DNA of 47,206 nt from CAZDUS01 sp964609375 (GCA_964609375.1 CAZSSA010000009.1:1-47206), one strand, 5' to 3'; numbered from the stretch's first letter, positions 1 through 8,467 are shown. Notes: generated from the sequence alone by a model not told the origin. A program made the numbers and translations.

Positions 1-212
1 CCGTCGCCTCCAATGCCGGCAATGACGTCATATCGGGAGGGATCATGGGTTTTCAGATAATCACAGACTTGGGTCGCCATCGAAACACCGGCCGTGGTGG
101 TCAGCAACTCGTATCGCCCATCCATCCGCTCAATCAAGGCCGCAATATTGCCCCATCGTGTTCTGGCGGCCCCACTGGCAGCACTGGGATTAAGGACACA
201 AAGCACTCTCAT
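1..212 (-). CDS. Diacylglycerol/lipid kinase family protein (N-terminal part, cut by window edge)
   Basis: Reading leftward from an ATG at 210-212, the first 70 codons begin MRVLCVLNPSAASGAARTRW and end, at the window edge, in AGIGGDG. An N-terminal NP-S-G-A segment followed about 50 residues later by a GGDG motif is the nucleotide-binding signature of the diacylglycerol kinase catalytic family (YegS, DgkB, sphingosine-kinase-like). These enzymes phosphorylate lipid or related hydroxyl substrates at the membrane with ATP. The rest of the protein, including the residues that decide the substrate, lies outside the window, so the substrate cannot be named. No clear ribosome-binding site precedes the ATG. 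It reads in the same direction as the genes to its right but is separated from them by about 250 bases. Confidence 0.72.
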   Translation of the reverse strand, partial: MRVLCVLNPSAASGAARTRWGNIAALIERMDGRYELLTTTAGVSMATQVCDYLKTHDPSRYDVIAGIGGD

Positions 213-459
213 AAACACAGCTCACAGCATTACACAGTTAACAACGCTGACTTGATTCCCAATGATGTACCCCCCCGCTTAACATGCGCCCGATTTCCAA
301 AGACGGCAGGGAAACCGGCACCCATAACGCTATATAAAAACAACGGCTGCCATCGCCCTCGTGGCCTCACAAAAAACGTGTTACCACCCAAGGCTGCTGC
401 AGCCGCGTCAAGTCCTGCTCCAGAATCCTAAACGGTTCCTGAAACGGGTCAAAATAAGA

Positions 460-660
460 TCAACCCTTGCTCAATTTCTTCTTCAGCTTACTCGGCGCCT
501 TGACCATCTGGCGCACTTCTGAACTGTCCAGCTTTTTGACCGCTGCCGCATCCACACCAAGGGCAATCAGACGCTTCCGCTGCACTTTTTCACGACGACG
601 TTTGTCTCCGGCTTTTTTAACCGGACGACCCATTCGGGTATCTCCACCTTTTCCAGGCAT
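460..660 (-). CDS. Small basic protein, family not recognised
   Basis: A 66-residue, very Lys/Arg-rich protein with no membrane segment or cysteine. The centre reads KRRREKVQRKRLIALG, and the C-terminus is again basic (KLKKKLSKG). Two starts are credible. ATG at 660 has an AAGGA-type site six bases upstream. ATG at 633 (MGRPVKKAG) has GGAG eight bases upstream and gives 57 residues. The composition suggests a nucleic-acid or ribosome partner, but this is inference only. PVC bacteria are known to carry small basic proteins of about this size, but this sequence does not look like the one TIGR-type family I can recall. It lies about 100 bases downstream of tyrA in the same direction and may be the last gene of that operon. 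Confidence 0.7.
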   Translation of the reverse strand: MPGKGGDTRMGRPVKKAGDKRRREKVQRKRLIALGVDAAAVKKLDSSEVRQMVKAPSKLKKKLSKG

Positions 661-760
661 ATCCGTTCCTTCCCTATACGTTGCTCTTGTTATCTATGGC
701 ATGTCCCCATGCTTGCGCGAATACGATGCCCAGAACCGCCAGGCAAGTCAACTTATTACA

Positions 761-1609
761 TCAGGATAAAATACGATCGCGCAACCGACGCCCTCGATCC
801 AACTGCTCACGAATCCCCTCAAAATCTCCAGCCTCAATCGTGGCAATCAACGCGCCCAACTCGCCTTGATAATCCCTGAGCACTTCAAGAATCGCTGCTC
901 GATTGGTCTTCACAATGTCATGCCACATTTCGGGCGACCCCCCGGCAATCCGCGTCGCGTCACGGAATCCAGGCCCGCATAACGCCCGGAACTTCTCGTC
1001 CCCCTCCTTGACCGCCGTTGTCACCAGCAGACTCGCCACCAGATGCGGCAGATGGCTTGTCCGCGCCACCAACGCATCATGTTCCTCCGGCGAGATCCGG
1101 ATTACACGGCTCCCCACACTCGACCATAACCCGCTCACCGCCCCAACCACACTCTCCACCTCCCCCTGAACGGGCGTCACCGCCGTTACCGCCCCCTCAT
1201 ACAAATCCATGCGGGCCACCTCAATCCCGCTCTTCTCGGACCCCGCCATCGGATGGCTCCCCACGAAATGCACATCACTGCCCGCCAGAATGCTGACCAC
1301 CCGATTCACCACCTCGGCCTTCGTACTCCCCACATCCGTCACCACTGTCCCGGCCCCAAAACCATTACGGCATTCATTCACCAACGCCGGGATCGTCAAC
1401 ACCGGCGTACACATCACCACAATCGATGCCCCTTTCACCGCATCGCCGGGTGCTTCACACACCTCGTCAACAGCACCAACGTCCAACGCTTGCCGCCGCG
1501 TCTCCTCACGCCGGGCATACCCCTTGACGCGGGCAAGCCCCTTCCGCCGCAACGCCATCCCCAGTGAGCCCCCCATCAATCCCATTCCAATGATGGCCAC
1601 TGTTTTCAT
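761..1609 (-). CDS. tyrA: Prephenate dehydrogenase
   Basis: Converts prephenate to 4-hydroxyphenylpyruvate with NAD(P), the committed step of tyrosine synthesis, in the cytoplasm. The N-terminus MKTVAIIGMGLMGGSLGMAL is a Rossmann dinucleotide-binding motif (G-x-G-x-x-G). Further on are VGSHPMAGSEKSGIE (the HPMAG-S motif of the family) and an all-helical C-terminal half. The chosen ATG at 1609 overlaps the hisC stop as ATGA. A longer in-frame reading adds 16 residues without family features and runs into hisC. The protein is about 282 residues, a monofunctional TyrA with no chorismate mutase and no obvious C-terminal ACT domain. It is the last enzyme of a pheA-hisC-tyrA block, so both branches of aromatic amino acid synthesis are made together. 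Confidence 0.93.
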   Translation of the reverse strand: MKTVAIIGMGLMGGSLGMALRRKGLARVKGYARREETRRQALDVGAVDEVCEAPGDAVKGASIVVMCTPVLTIPALVNECRNGFGAGTVVTDVGSTKAEVVNRVVSILAGSDVHFVGSHPMAGSEKSGIEVARMDLYEGAVTAVTPVQGEVESVVGAVSGLWSSVGSRVIRISPEEHDALVARTSHLPHLVASLLVTTAVKEGDEKFRALCGPGFRDATRIAGGSPEMWHDIVKTNRAAILEVLRDYQGELGALIATIEAGDFEGIREQLDRGRRLRDRILS

Positions 1610-2727
1610 GAACGTTTTTCCCGCTCCTTCAATACCGCCGTCAGCACCTTCACGCAACGCCGATTCTCCGCGCGTGTCCCCACGGTAACCCGGATATAAT
1701 CCGGCATCCGGTAGGGATCCATCGGACGCACAATCACGCCCAACCTCTGCATGGCCTCAAACACCTCGCGCCCACGCCCCACCTTGACCAACATAAAGTT
1801 CACGCAGGACGGAACAAACTCCAGCCCCATCTTGCGGAAGGACGCCTCGAAATACGCCAAACCATCCTTCACCGCCGCCCGGGTCTTTCGCACATGTTCA
1901 TCATCACTCAATGCCGCCAATGCCGCCGACTGCGCCATCGAGGTCGTGTTGAACGGCTGACGCACCCGGTTCAGCAACTGGATACATTCTGCCGGGGCAA
2001 CCGCATACCCGATCCGCAATCCCGCCAAGCCATAAGTCTTGCTGAACGTCCGCAACAGGATCACCTTCCGCCCCTCGCGCACATACCTCAGGGTGTCAGG
2101 TTGCGACTCCGGTGCCAGCAATTCAATATACGCCTCATCAAGTACCGTTACCACATGATCAGGGACCCGGCTCATGAACTTATCCAAGTCCGCACCGCTG
2201 ACCTTCGTCCCGGTCGGATTGTTGGGATTGGCAATAAACACCAGCCGCGTCTCCGGCGTAATTGCCGCCAGCATCGCGTCAACATCATGCGTATGATCCC
2301 TCATGGGCACCATAATCGTCTTGGCGCAGAACATGTCCCCCACCAGCCTGTAAACCACAAAGGCCCGGTCAGCCATCACCAGATTCACTCCGGCAGTCAG
2401 GAACACATGCCCGATGAACTCAATCAACTCATTGCTTCCAGCCCCAACGATCAACTGCCCCGCTTCCACTTTCAACTGCCGGGCCAGAGCCTCGCGCAGG
2501 TAAAACGCACCCCCATCCGGATATAAATGCATCCGGCGGACCTCTTTCCGCATCGCCGCCATCGCCTTGGGCGACGGCCCCAACGCATTCTCATTGGACG
2601 CCAGCTTGATGATCGAGTCAGCCGACTCCATCCCCAACTCCCGCGCCACTTCCTCGATTGGACGACCGGGCTCGTACACCCCCAGACCGTTAACCCATGG
2701 ACAAGCCAATTCCTTGAACGTTTTCAT
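1606..2727 (-). CDS. hisC: Histidinol-phosphate/aromatic aminotransferase, HisC family
   Basis: A PLP-dependent fold-type I aminotransferase of about 373 residues. Visible motifs are the substrate/PLP segment NPNNPTG, the aspartate in VTVLDEAYIE, and the PLP lysine in RTFSKTYGLAGLRIGYAV, a pattern typical of HisC. HisC enzymes transaminate histidinol phosphate, and several also transaminate phenylpyruvate and 4-hydroxyphenylpyruvate. Its position between pheA and tyrA, with no other his gene in view, suggests that its job here is the final step of phenylalanine and tyrosine synthesis, with or without a role in histidine synthesis. A GTG at 2730 directly precedes the ATG. Both sit behind AAGGA, with the ATG at the longer spacing. 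It abuts pheA and overlaps tyrA by four bases. Confidence 0.92.
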   Translation of the reverse strand: MKTFKELACPWVNGLGVYEPGRPIEEVARELGMESADSIIKLASNENALGPSPKAMAAMRKEVRRMHLYPDGGAFYLREALARQLKVEAGQLIVGAGSNELIEFIGHVFLTAGVNLVMADRAFVVYRLVGDMFCAKTIMVPMRDHTHDVDAMLAAITPETRLVFIANPNNPTGTKVSGADLDKFMSRVPDHVVTVLDEAYIELLAPESQPDTLRYVREGRKVILLRTFSKTYGLAGLRIGYAVAPAECIQLLNRVRQPFNTTSMAQSAALAALSDDEHVRKTRAAVKDGLAYFEASFRKMGLEFVPSCVNFMLVKVGRGREVFEAMQRLGVIVRPMDPYRMPDYIRVTVGTRAENRRCVKVLTAVLKEREKRS

Positions 2728-2730
2728 CAC

Positions 2731-3798
2731 TCACATTCCTTTCGCCTTCGGATACGAACCCAGCACATTCAGCAGCGCACAGTGACTGGCCATATCCGCC
2801 AGCGCCTTCTGCACCGCCTCATCCGTGGAATGACCTTCGATATCCACAAAAAATAAATATTCCCACGCCTTGCTCCGGCTCGGCCGCGACTCGATTTTGG
2901 TCATGTTGAGCCCGAATTTCTTGAACGACTCCAGCGTCCCGTACAACGCGCCCGCCTTATGCTGAACGGCAAAACATAACGACGTCTTGTCATCTCCCGT
3001 CGCCTTCCCATACGCATGACCGATCACCGCAAACCGCGTCGTATTGCCGCTCATGTCCTGAACATCCGACTCCAGAATTTGCAGGCCGTAGATTTCCGAC
3101 GCCAACCGGCTTGCCAACGCCCCGCTATTGGGCTCCTTGGCTGCCAACTCCGCTGCCCGGGCGGTACTCGCCACAGGAATCGTATCCACACCCGACATCT
3201 CACGCTGAATCCACTGCCGGCACTGCCCCAGCACCTGCGGATGACTATACAATTTCTCAATCCGCTCCCGTGGCACCATCGCCATCAGGCATTGCGAAAT
3301 CGGCAGATAAATCTCGGCACAAATCTTAAGCGTCGTTTCCGCCAACCGGTCCAGCGTAAACGTCACAGCCCCTTCCGTTGAATTCTCGACCGGAACCACA
3401 CCATAATCCGCCATCCCCTTCTCAACGGCATCAAATACATCACTGATCGTTTCGCACGAAAGGTAATCCACACTGCCACCAAAACGGCTCCGCGCCGCCT
3501 GGTGAGAAAATGTGGAGGGAGGCCCCAGATAGGCCACCTTCAGGCTCTTCTCCAATGACAACGCCGCCGACATCACCTCTCGGTAAATCGCACGCAAACT
3601 CTCCGGCTTCAAGGGGCCCCCGCTCAATGCCGTCACCCGCGCAAGCACTTCCTTTTCCCGCGCCGGCACATAAATCCCCTGCCCATCCTTCTGTTTCACC
3701 TTGCCGATATCCAGCGCAACACTGGTACGGGCATTCAGCAGCCTGACGAGTTCCTCATCGATGTGATCAATCCTTTTCCGCAGTTCATCAAGACTCAT
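2731..3798 (-). CDS. pheA: Bifunctional chorismate mutase/prephenate dehydratase (P-protein)
   Basis: A 355-residue cytoplasmic enzyme that turns chorismate into prephenate and then phenylpyruvate. Residues about 1-85 form an AroQ-type chorismate mutase (LRKRIDHIDEELVRLLNAR). Residues about 88-265 are the prephenate dehydratase (YLGPPSTFSHQAA, VENSTEGAV and the catalytic TTRF in GNTTRFAVIG). Residues about 275-355 are an ACT domain with the phenylalanine-binding ESRP motif, so feedback inhibition by phenylalanine is expected. The start ATG lies inside the end of scpB (11-base overlap) and has a strong GGAGG site, encoded in scpB, about seven bases upstream. hisC follows immediately. The length matches the standard P-protein. 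Confidence 0.96.
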   Translation of the reverse strand: MSLDELRKRIDHIDEELVRLLNARTSVALDIGKVKQKDGQGIYVPAREKEVLARVTALSGGPLKPESLRAIYREVMSAALSLEKSLKVAYLGPPSTFSHQAARSRFGGSVDYLSCETISDVFDAVEKGMADYGVVPVENSTEGAVTFTLDRLAETTLKICAEIYLPISQCLMAMVPRERIEKLYSHPQVLGQCRQWIQREMSGVDTIPVASTARAAELAAKEPNSGALASRLASEIYGLQILESDVQDMSGNTTRFAVIGHAYGKATGDDKTSLCFAVQHKAGALYGTLESFKKFGLNMTKIESRPSRSKAWEYLFFVDIEGHSTDEAVQKALADMASHCALLNVLGSYPKAKGM

Positions 3799-4477
3799 GC
3801 TTTTCCTCCGTTTCTTTCGGCGTCGCTGGCTCCGGCTTTGCCTCGGCGGCAGGCGCCTTCTGCTCAGGCTCCGGTGCTGGCGCCGTTGCCGCCTTCTGCT
3901 TCTGCATCTCCAGGCGGGCCAATTCCTCGATTCCAGGTAACTGCTTGATCTCCTTCAGCCCGAAATGTTCAAGGAATAACTGCGTCGTCCCGTACAACAT
4001 CGGACGTCCAGGCAGTTCACTGCGCCCGACTATCTTAATCAACTGCATCTCCATCAGCATTCGCAACACATGATCCACCGTCACCCCGCGCACCCCTTCC
4101 ATCTCCGCACGGGATATCGGCTGACGATAAGCAATGATCGCCAGTGTCTCCAATGCCGGACGCGACAACCGGGTGGGCTTGCCCACATCCAGCATATGCC
4201 TTACCCATAATCCGCCGGCCGGATCGCTTTGGAACCGGAACCCTTCCGCGCTCTCCACCAGGTCAAAACCAGGTTTCTGGTTTTCACATTCGGCCTGCAA
4301 CCGGGTCAACGCCGACCGGATATCCGCTTCCTTCGCCATTGCAAACGCACTGGCCTCCTCACCACAGGCCTGCGCCGTCTCCTGCAAAATCTTGCGCATC
4401 TCATTCACCGTCAACGGCTGCCGAGCCGCAAAAATAATCGCACCAAGCACCTGTTTAAGTTCCACTTGCATATCCAT
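3788..4477 (-). CDS. scpB: Segregation and condensation protein B
   Basis: ScpB is the winged-helix (kite) subunit that, with ScpA, binds the SMC ATPase in the chromosome-condensing complex on the nucleoid. The 229-residue sequence has the family core: an N-terminal VLGAIIFAARQPLTVNEM, then RPALETLAIIAYRQPISRAEMEGVRGV and ELPGRPMLYGTTQLFLEHFGL. After residue about 195 comes an Ala/Pro/Glu/Lys-rich tail that looks disordered, which is common in longer ScpB proteins. scpA lies 39 bases upstream in the same direction. The end of scpB overlaps pheA and holds its ribosome-binding site, so the two are probably translated together. Confidence 0.94.
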   Translation of the reverse strand: MDMQVELKQVLGAIIFAARQPLTVNEMRKILQETAQACGEEASAFAMAKEADIRSALTRLQAECENQKPGFDLVESAEGFRFQSDPAGGLWVRHMLDVGKPTRLSRPALETLAIIAYRQPISRAEMEGVRGVTVDHVLRMLMEMQLIKIVGRSELPGRPMLYGTTQLFLEHFGLKEIKQLPGIEELARLEMQKQKAATAPAPEPEQKAPAAEAKPEPATPKETEEKHES

Positions 4478-4516
4478 AACTCGTCATGCCCCTTTCATCC
4501 ATCGTTAAACGCCCCC

Positions 4517-5284
4517 TCAGGCCTGAACCCCGAACCCTTCGCCTTCCCTTTCTTCCCCGCTAATCATAATCTGTCCAAAATCACCATCCTGATGCGCCAC
4601 AATCTGCCGCAACCGGATCAGCTCCAACACCGCAAGAAAAGTACACACAATCTCAAATCGCGACGCGGCATTGGCAAATAAACTTGAAAACTCAACTTTC
4701 TTGTTCTGCCGGATCGTCACAAGCACATGCTCTATCTTGTCCACCACGGTAAATCGGTCGTCGACAATCTCCCCGATCTCCACGATCTTCACCCGCTTGA
4801 GCGCATCATTGAACGCGGTAATCAGGTCGAAAATACCAACATCCCCGATACCAACCCCCTGCTCAGGTTCAACCGCCACTACCGGATCCAATCCACGGGT
4901 AAAGACGTTTTCCTGCACGTATTCACGATATTGAAGATGTCCCGCCGCCTCCTTGAACTTCTTGTATTCCACAAGTTGCCGCACCAATTCCCAACGCGGA
5001 TCCTCCTCCTCATCCTCCATGTCCGGCCTCTCATCCACCGGCAACAGCATCCGGCTCTTGATCATCATCAGCGTCGCCGCCATCACGATGAACTCGCCTG
5101 CAATGTTCAAATCCAGCAGTTTCATCAGGGAGAGGTACTCCATGTACTGCTTTGTGATCCGCTCAATCGGGATATTGTAAATATCCACTTCGTCCCGCTT
5201 GATCAAATACAGGAGCAAATCCAATGGCCCCTCGAAAATCTCGAGCTGGACCTTATAATCATCCTGAACTACTATTTCTGACAT
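4517..5284 (-). CDS. scpA: Segregation and condensation protein A
   Basis: ScpA is the kleisin subunit that bridges the SMC heads. The N-terminal signature YKVQLEIFEGPLDLLLYLIK and the following helices (VDIYNIPIERITKQYMEYL, MMIKSRMLLP) are typical. The C-terminal winged-helix part (FLAVLELIRLRQI) binds the SMC cap. The chosen ATG at 5284 has AAGGGG about nine bases upstream and gives 255 residues, the usual size. An in-frame extension of 36 residues to 5392 lacks any family match. The last few codons run through two copies of the heptamer CCTGAAC/CCCGAAC (4522-4535 on the plus strand) that recurs in intergenic DNA of this window, so the extreme C-terminus may be repeat-derived. Confidence 0.94.
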   Translation of the reverse strand: MSEIVVQDDYKVQLEIFEGPLDLLLYLIKRDEVDIYNIPIERITKQYMEYLSLMKLLDLNIAGEFIVMAATLMMIKSRMLLPVDERPDMEDEEEDPRWELVRQLVEYKKFKEAAGHLQYREYVQENVFTRGLDPVVAVEPEQGVGIGDVGIFDLITAFNDALKRVKIVEIGEIVDDRFTVVDKIEHVLVTIRQNKKVEFSSLFANAASRFEIVCTFLAVLELIRLRQIVAHQDGDFGQIMISGEEREGEGFGVQA

Positions 5285-5478
5285 CGCATCAATCCCCTTT
5301 TGTCCCGCACCTGATATCTCAACCCTGATCTTACTCGTATTCGTAATCCCCTCTTCACTGCTCCCCTTGCCCGCTATCGCCTCATCCTTCATCTTCCAAC
5401 TCCCCCATGCTTCCCCTCCCCACCATTCACCATCGCAGACTGATCAGCCTTTGTCGCAACCATGCACTCACCACCCCT

Positions 5479-6450
5479 CTATAACCCCACCACCCTCCGC
5501 GCCGCGTCCAGCGTCCTCCTCGCCTCTTCCCGCGCGCTGGCCGCCCCATCCTGCAACACCGACTCCACATAACCTGGATCCTTTTCCAGCTCCTGACGTC
5601 GCTTCCGGAACGGTTCAAAATAAGCCCACAGCGCCTCGAAAAGTTTTTTCTTGGCGTCCCCGTAGCCAAATCCTCCCGCCCGGTAGCGCGTTTCCATCTC
5701 CTGCCGCTCGGCCTCCGAGGCAAACAGCTTGTACAATGAAAACACGTTGCACGTCGCCGGATCCTTCGGATCCTGAAGTTGTTTGCTGTCGGTGACAATT
5801 TTCATGCACCGCGCCCGCGTCTCCTTCTCCGTCCCGAAAATCTCAATGGTGTTGTTATACGACTTGGACATCTTCTGCCCATCCACCCCCGGCACCACCG
5901 CCACTTCATCACGTATCGATGGCTCCGGGATCCGGAACACTTCCCCGAACTGCAGGTTGAACTTGATGGCGACATCGCGCGTCACCTCCACATGCTGCTT
6001 CTGGTCGCGTCCCACCGGCACCGTCGTGGACTGCACCGCCAGGATGTCCGCCGCCATCAACACCGGATAACTGAATAACGCGTGCGACGGTGGAATCCCC
6101 TTCGCCAGCTTGTCCTTGTAGGAATGACACCGCTCCAGCAGCCCCATGGGCGTTACCACCGAAAGCAACCAACTCAACTCGGTAACCTCAGGAACATCAC
6201 TCTGCCGGTAAAAAACGGTCCGTTGCGGATCAAGCCCGCAGGCCAGAAAATCCAACGCCACATCATGAGTATTGGCCCGCAATGCCGCCGGGTCGGTCAC
6301 CGTCGTCAACGCATGATAATTGGCAATAAAAAGATAGGCATCACCCTGGTTCTGCAATTCCAAGGCCGGACGCATCATCCCAAAATAGTTTCCAATATGC
6401 AGTTTTCCGGACGGCTGAATTCCGGACAATATGCGCAGCTTCTTTTCCAT
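5479..6450 (-). CDS. trpS: Tryptophanyl-tRNA synthetase
   Basis: Class I aminoacyl-tRNA synthetase that loads tryptophan onto tRNA-Trp. The N-terminus reads LRILSGIQPSGKLHIGNYFG, containing the HIGH-type motif as HIGN. The KMSKS loop is present as GQKMSKSYNN. The ATG at 6450 has AAGGA five bases upstream and gives 323 residues, as expected for bacterial TrpS. An upstream in-frame ATG at 6456 lies on top of that ribosome site, and one at 6489 would add 13 unsupported residues. It is the first gene of the run towards scpA, 60 bases after the kinase gene at 6511 and about 195 bases before scpA. A possible promoter lies in that 60-base gap and the end of the kinase gene. Confidence 0.96.
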   Translation of the reverse strand: MEKKLRILSGIQPSGKLHIGNYFGMMRPALELQNQGDAYLFIANYHALTTVTDPAALRANTHDVALDFLACGLDPQRTVFYRQSDVPEVTELSWLLSVVTPMGLLERCHSYKDKLAKGIPPSHALFSYPVLMAADILAVQSTTVPVGRDQKQHVEVTRDVAIKFNLQFGEVFRIPEPSIRDEVAVVPGVDGQKMSKSYNNTIEIFGTEKETRARCMKIVTDSKQLQDPKDPATCNVFSLYKLFASEAERQEMETRYRAGGFGYGDAKKKLFEALWAYFEPFRKRRQELEKDPGYVESVLQDGAASAREEARRTLDAARRVVGL

Positions 6451-6499
6451 GGTCATCCTTGCTGAACCATCCTGTGATGAATCCTTCAAAAAGAGTGAC

Positions 6500-6527
6500 T
6501 TTATAGCAACTCAGAGCAATCCGTCGA
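6500..6527 (-). promoter_or_regulatory. Possible sigma70-type promoter for trpS
   Basis: On the minus strand TCGACG (6522-6527) and TATAAA (6500-6505) are 16 bases apart, with four and five matches to the -35 and -10 consensus. They overlap the last codons of the kinase gene and lie about 45 bases upstream of the trpS ATG. Seen by eye only. It could drive trpS and the genes after it. Confidence 0.35.
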
Positions 6528-7755
6528 GGACGTTCACGCCATCCACCAGCTTGAGGGAGTGAACCGCAAACTTGTCAGCCAATTCCGGCCGGCTACGCGG
6601 ATAGGCCGCGGCCACAACGGCTTGAAGTTGCTTAACACTCCTGGCCGCCACAATGGCGCCGGCCGCCCCCTTGTCTCCACCACCCAACATGCGTTCGCCA
6701 TAAACCCCTGGAACCGTGCGGACAATATCACACATGGATTCCAGTTCCGGCCCCGAAATCTTGTAAAGATCACGCAATCCAACGCCATCGGCCCTGAAGA
6801 CCCCTCCAACCGTCGCAATATCGCCGGACCTCCATGCCTTCAGCATTATCTTAAACCGTTTCCCCGCATGGTAAAGATAGCGTAACCGATCGCAGTGATC
6901 AGGATGTGTCGCGCCAAAGGCGGCCAATACAGCCTTGAACAGCTTGTCATGATTGACGGCTGCAAGCTGGGAAAATCCGAATCGCCGCCCCGCAAGGGCG
7001 GCAAACTCGTCGCACTCGGCGCGGCGAAGTTTATAGGTGGACTTTTCAAGACCGGGCCGAACCGTGCCGGTATCCAGACTGACAAAGCGGAAGTCAGGAG
7101 CACCATCACCAAGGGGAACATGACTGATGGCCCGGGTCTTGGGACTGTAATGCGTCCCCATCCCCGCCTTGGCAAAGTAAATCATGATCTGATCAAGCTG
7201 GCCACAGGGTGACCCGATATATTCATTCTCCACCGCCTGTGCCAGGTCAATGATCTGCATCCGGTCTCCTCCCAGCTTCAGGCGATTAACCTCCACCATC
7301 GTCAACAACAGGTTCAACGTCAAGGAAGCCGACCTCGACATCCCGCCACCGGGAATATTTCCGAAAAGAACGGCATCAAACCCCTCCTTGATCTGGAACC
7401 CGGCTTTCCGGAGAACATAATCACAACCATATGGAAATCGCGCCCACGTATGGGCAATCGATGGATGACGGGGCGGCGGAATTTCGCCGGACTTGAAATC
7501 AAGAATACCATCGGCGGCAAACTTGCCATCAAAGAACCGCATACGGCTGGTACCATTGGGCTTGTACGCCATCCAGATAAAGCGATCCGTACCAACCCCG
7601 AACAAATCGGTTCCGTTATAGTCACCGTGCTCAACACCAAGACATAAACGCGATGACGTTCGTCGTATCCGTCCACCGGATAGATCCATCCCTGCCTGAC
7701 GCGAAAACGTCAACAAGGTTGCTGCTGCCGTTTTATCATTGTCCATAATGCTCAT
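6511..7755 (-). CDS. Galactokinase-family GHMP sugar kinase
   Basis: A 414-residue cytoplasmic kinase of the GHMP superfamily. The N-terminal VEHGDYNGTD corresponds to the galactokinase signature GEHTDYN. Motif 2 appears as PGGGMSRSASLTLNLL. ENEYIGSPCGQLDQIM matches the galactokinase segment holding the catalytic Asp. Motif 3 is MLGGGDKGAAGAIV. In motif 2 an Arg replaces the middle Ser of the usual SSSAS, so it is not a standard GalK, and the substrate could be galactose, another hexose or a uronic acid. The start at 7755 has a clear AGGAG seven bases upstream. In-frame starts further upstream at 7803 and 7818 lack this spacing. It is divergent from grpE and lies upstream of trpS on the same strand. 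Confidence 0.8.
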   Translation of the reverse strand: MSIMDNDKTAAATLLTFSRQAGMDLSGGRIRRTSSRLCLGVEHGDYNGTDLFGVGTDRFIWMAYKPNGTSRMRFFDGKFAADGILDFKSGEIPPPRHPSIAHTWARFPYGCDYVLRKAGFQIKEGFDAVLFGNIPGGGMSRSASLTLNLLLTMVEVNRLKLGGDRMQIIDLAQAVENEYIGSPCGQLDQIMIYFAKAGMGTHYSPKTRAISHVPLGDGAPDFRFVSLDTGTVRPGLEKSTYKLRRAECDEFAALAGRRFGFSQLAAVNHDKLFKAVLAAFGATHPDHCDRLRYLYHAGKRFKIMLKAWRSGDIATVGGVFRADGVGLRDLYKISGPELESMCDIVRTVPGVYGERMLGGGDKGAAGAIVAARSVKQLQAVVAAAYPRSRPELADKFAVHSLKLVDGVNVLDGLL

Positions 7756-7839
7756 CCACGATCTCCTAAAAGTTGCCTCATCCTGCAATTGCAAAGCATT
7801 CATGTCAATATCAGGCAAAACCCATCCCCACCTCTAGAC

Positions 7840-7869
7840 TTGATCATCCCTGCCTCCATTCGCTATCTT
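7840..7869 (+). promoter_or_regulatory. Possible promoter for grpE, very short leader
   Basis: TTGATC (7840-7845) and TATCTT (7864-7869) are 18 bases apart, each with four consensus matches. Transcription would start only about seven bases before the grpE ATG, and no ribosome-binding site is visible there. The inverted repeat used by HrcA (CIRCE) is not seen. By eye only. Confidence 0.28.
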
Positions 7870-7882
7870 CCCCGCCACATTT

Positions 7883-8467
7883 ATGAGCGAAGAAAAAACA
7901 GACGAGATTATCGACACCGCTTCCAAGGAGGCGGCACCAACCTCACCCGGCGAATCCGGGCCTGCCGGAACTGAACAACAGGTTGATCCGCGCGATCAGG
8001 AAATAGCAGCCCTCAAAGACCGACTTCTGAGACTTCAGGCGGATTTCGACAATTTCCGCAAACGGATGTCTCGCGACCGCGAGGAACAAGCTCGCCGAGC
8101 CTGCGAGTCGCTGCTTCATGAACTTCTCCCTGTCGTCGACCACTTCGAACTCGGATTGCGATCCGCCAGCAAGCATCACGTGAAACACACGGTCATTGAC
8201 GGTCTATCCGGCGTCCTGAAGCAAATGGAGCAGGTCCTTGAAAAAGCAGGCGTCACGATCATTGACACCAGATCCCAGCCCTTCGACCCACGCCTCCACG
8301 AATGCGTCGCTCATGTCCACTCCGAGGAACATGCGGAAAATATGATCATCGAGGAAACCCGTCGGGGGTACCTTCTGGGATCGTTTGTACTCCGCGCCAG
8401 TCAGGTCATCGTCTCAAGCGGATCCGCCATCAAAACGGATGACGCCTACACCGCGACCGTCATCTGA
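7883..8467 (+). CDS. grpE: GrpE, nucleotide exchange factor of DnaK
   Basis: GrpE releases ADP from the Hsp70 chaperone DnaK in the cytoplasm. The 194-residue sequence has a disordered, acidic and Pro/Ser/Gly-rich start (residues 1-35), then the long coiled-coil helix (IAALKDRLLRLQADFDNFRKRM). Then follow the four-helix and beta-wing parts (LLPVVDHFELGL, VTIIDTRSQPFDPRLHECVA, RRGYLLGSFVLRASQVIVSSG). The length is normal. It stands alone: no dnaK, dnaJ or hrcA is adjacent, unlike in many bacteria. The gene is divergent from the GHMP kinase and convergent with gnd. Confidence 0.95.
   Translation: MSEEKTDEIIDTASKEAAPTSPGESGPAGTEQQVDPRDQEIAALKDRLLRLQADFDNFRKRMSRDREEQARRACESLLHELLPVVDHFELGLRSASKHHVKHTVIDGLSGVLKQMEQVLEKAGVTIIDTRSQPFDPRLHECVAHVHSEEHAENMIIEETRRGYLLGSFVLRASQVIVSSGSAIKTDDAYTATVI

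Noticed and set aside
7756..7882. A CIRCE element upstream of grpE
   Set aside because: The inverted repeat TTAGCACTC/GAGTGCTAA is not found in this gap.
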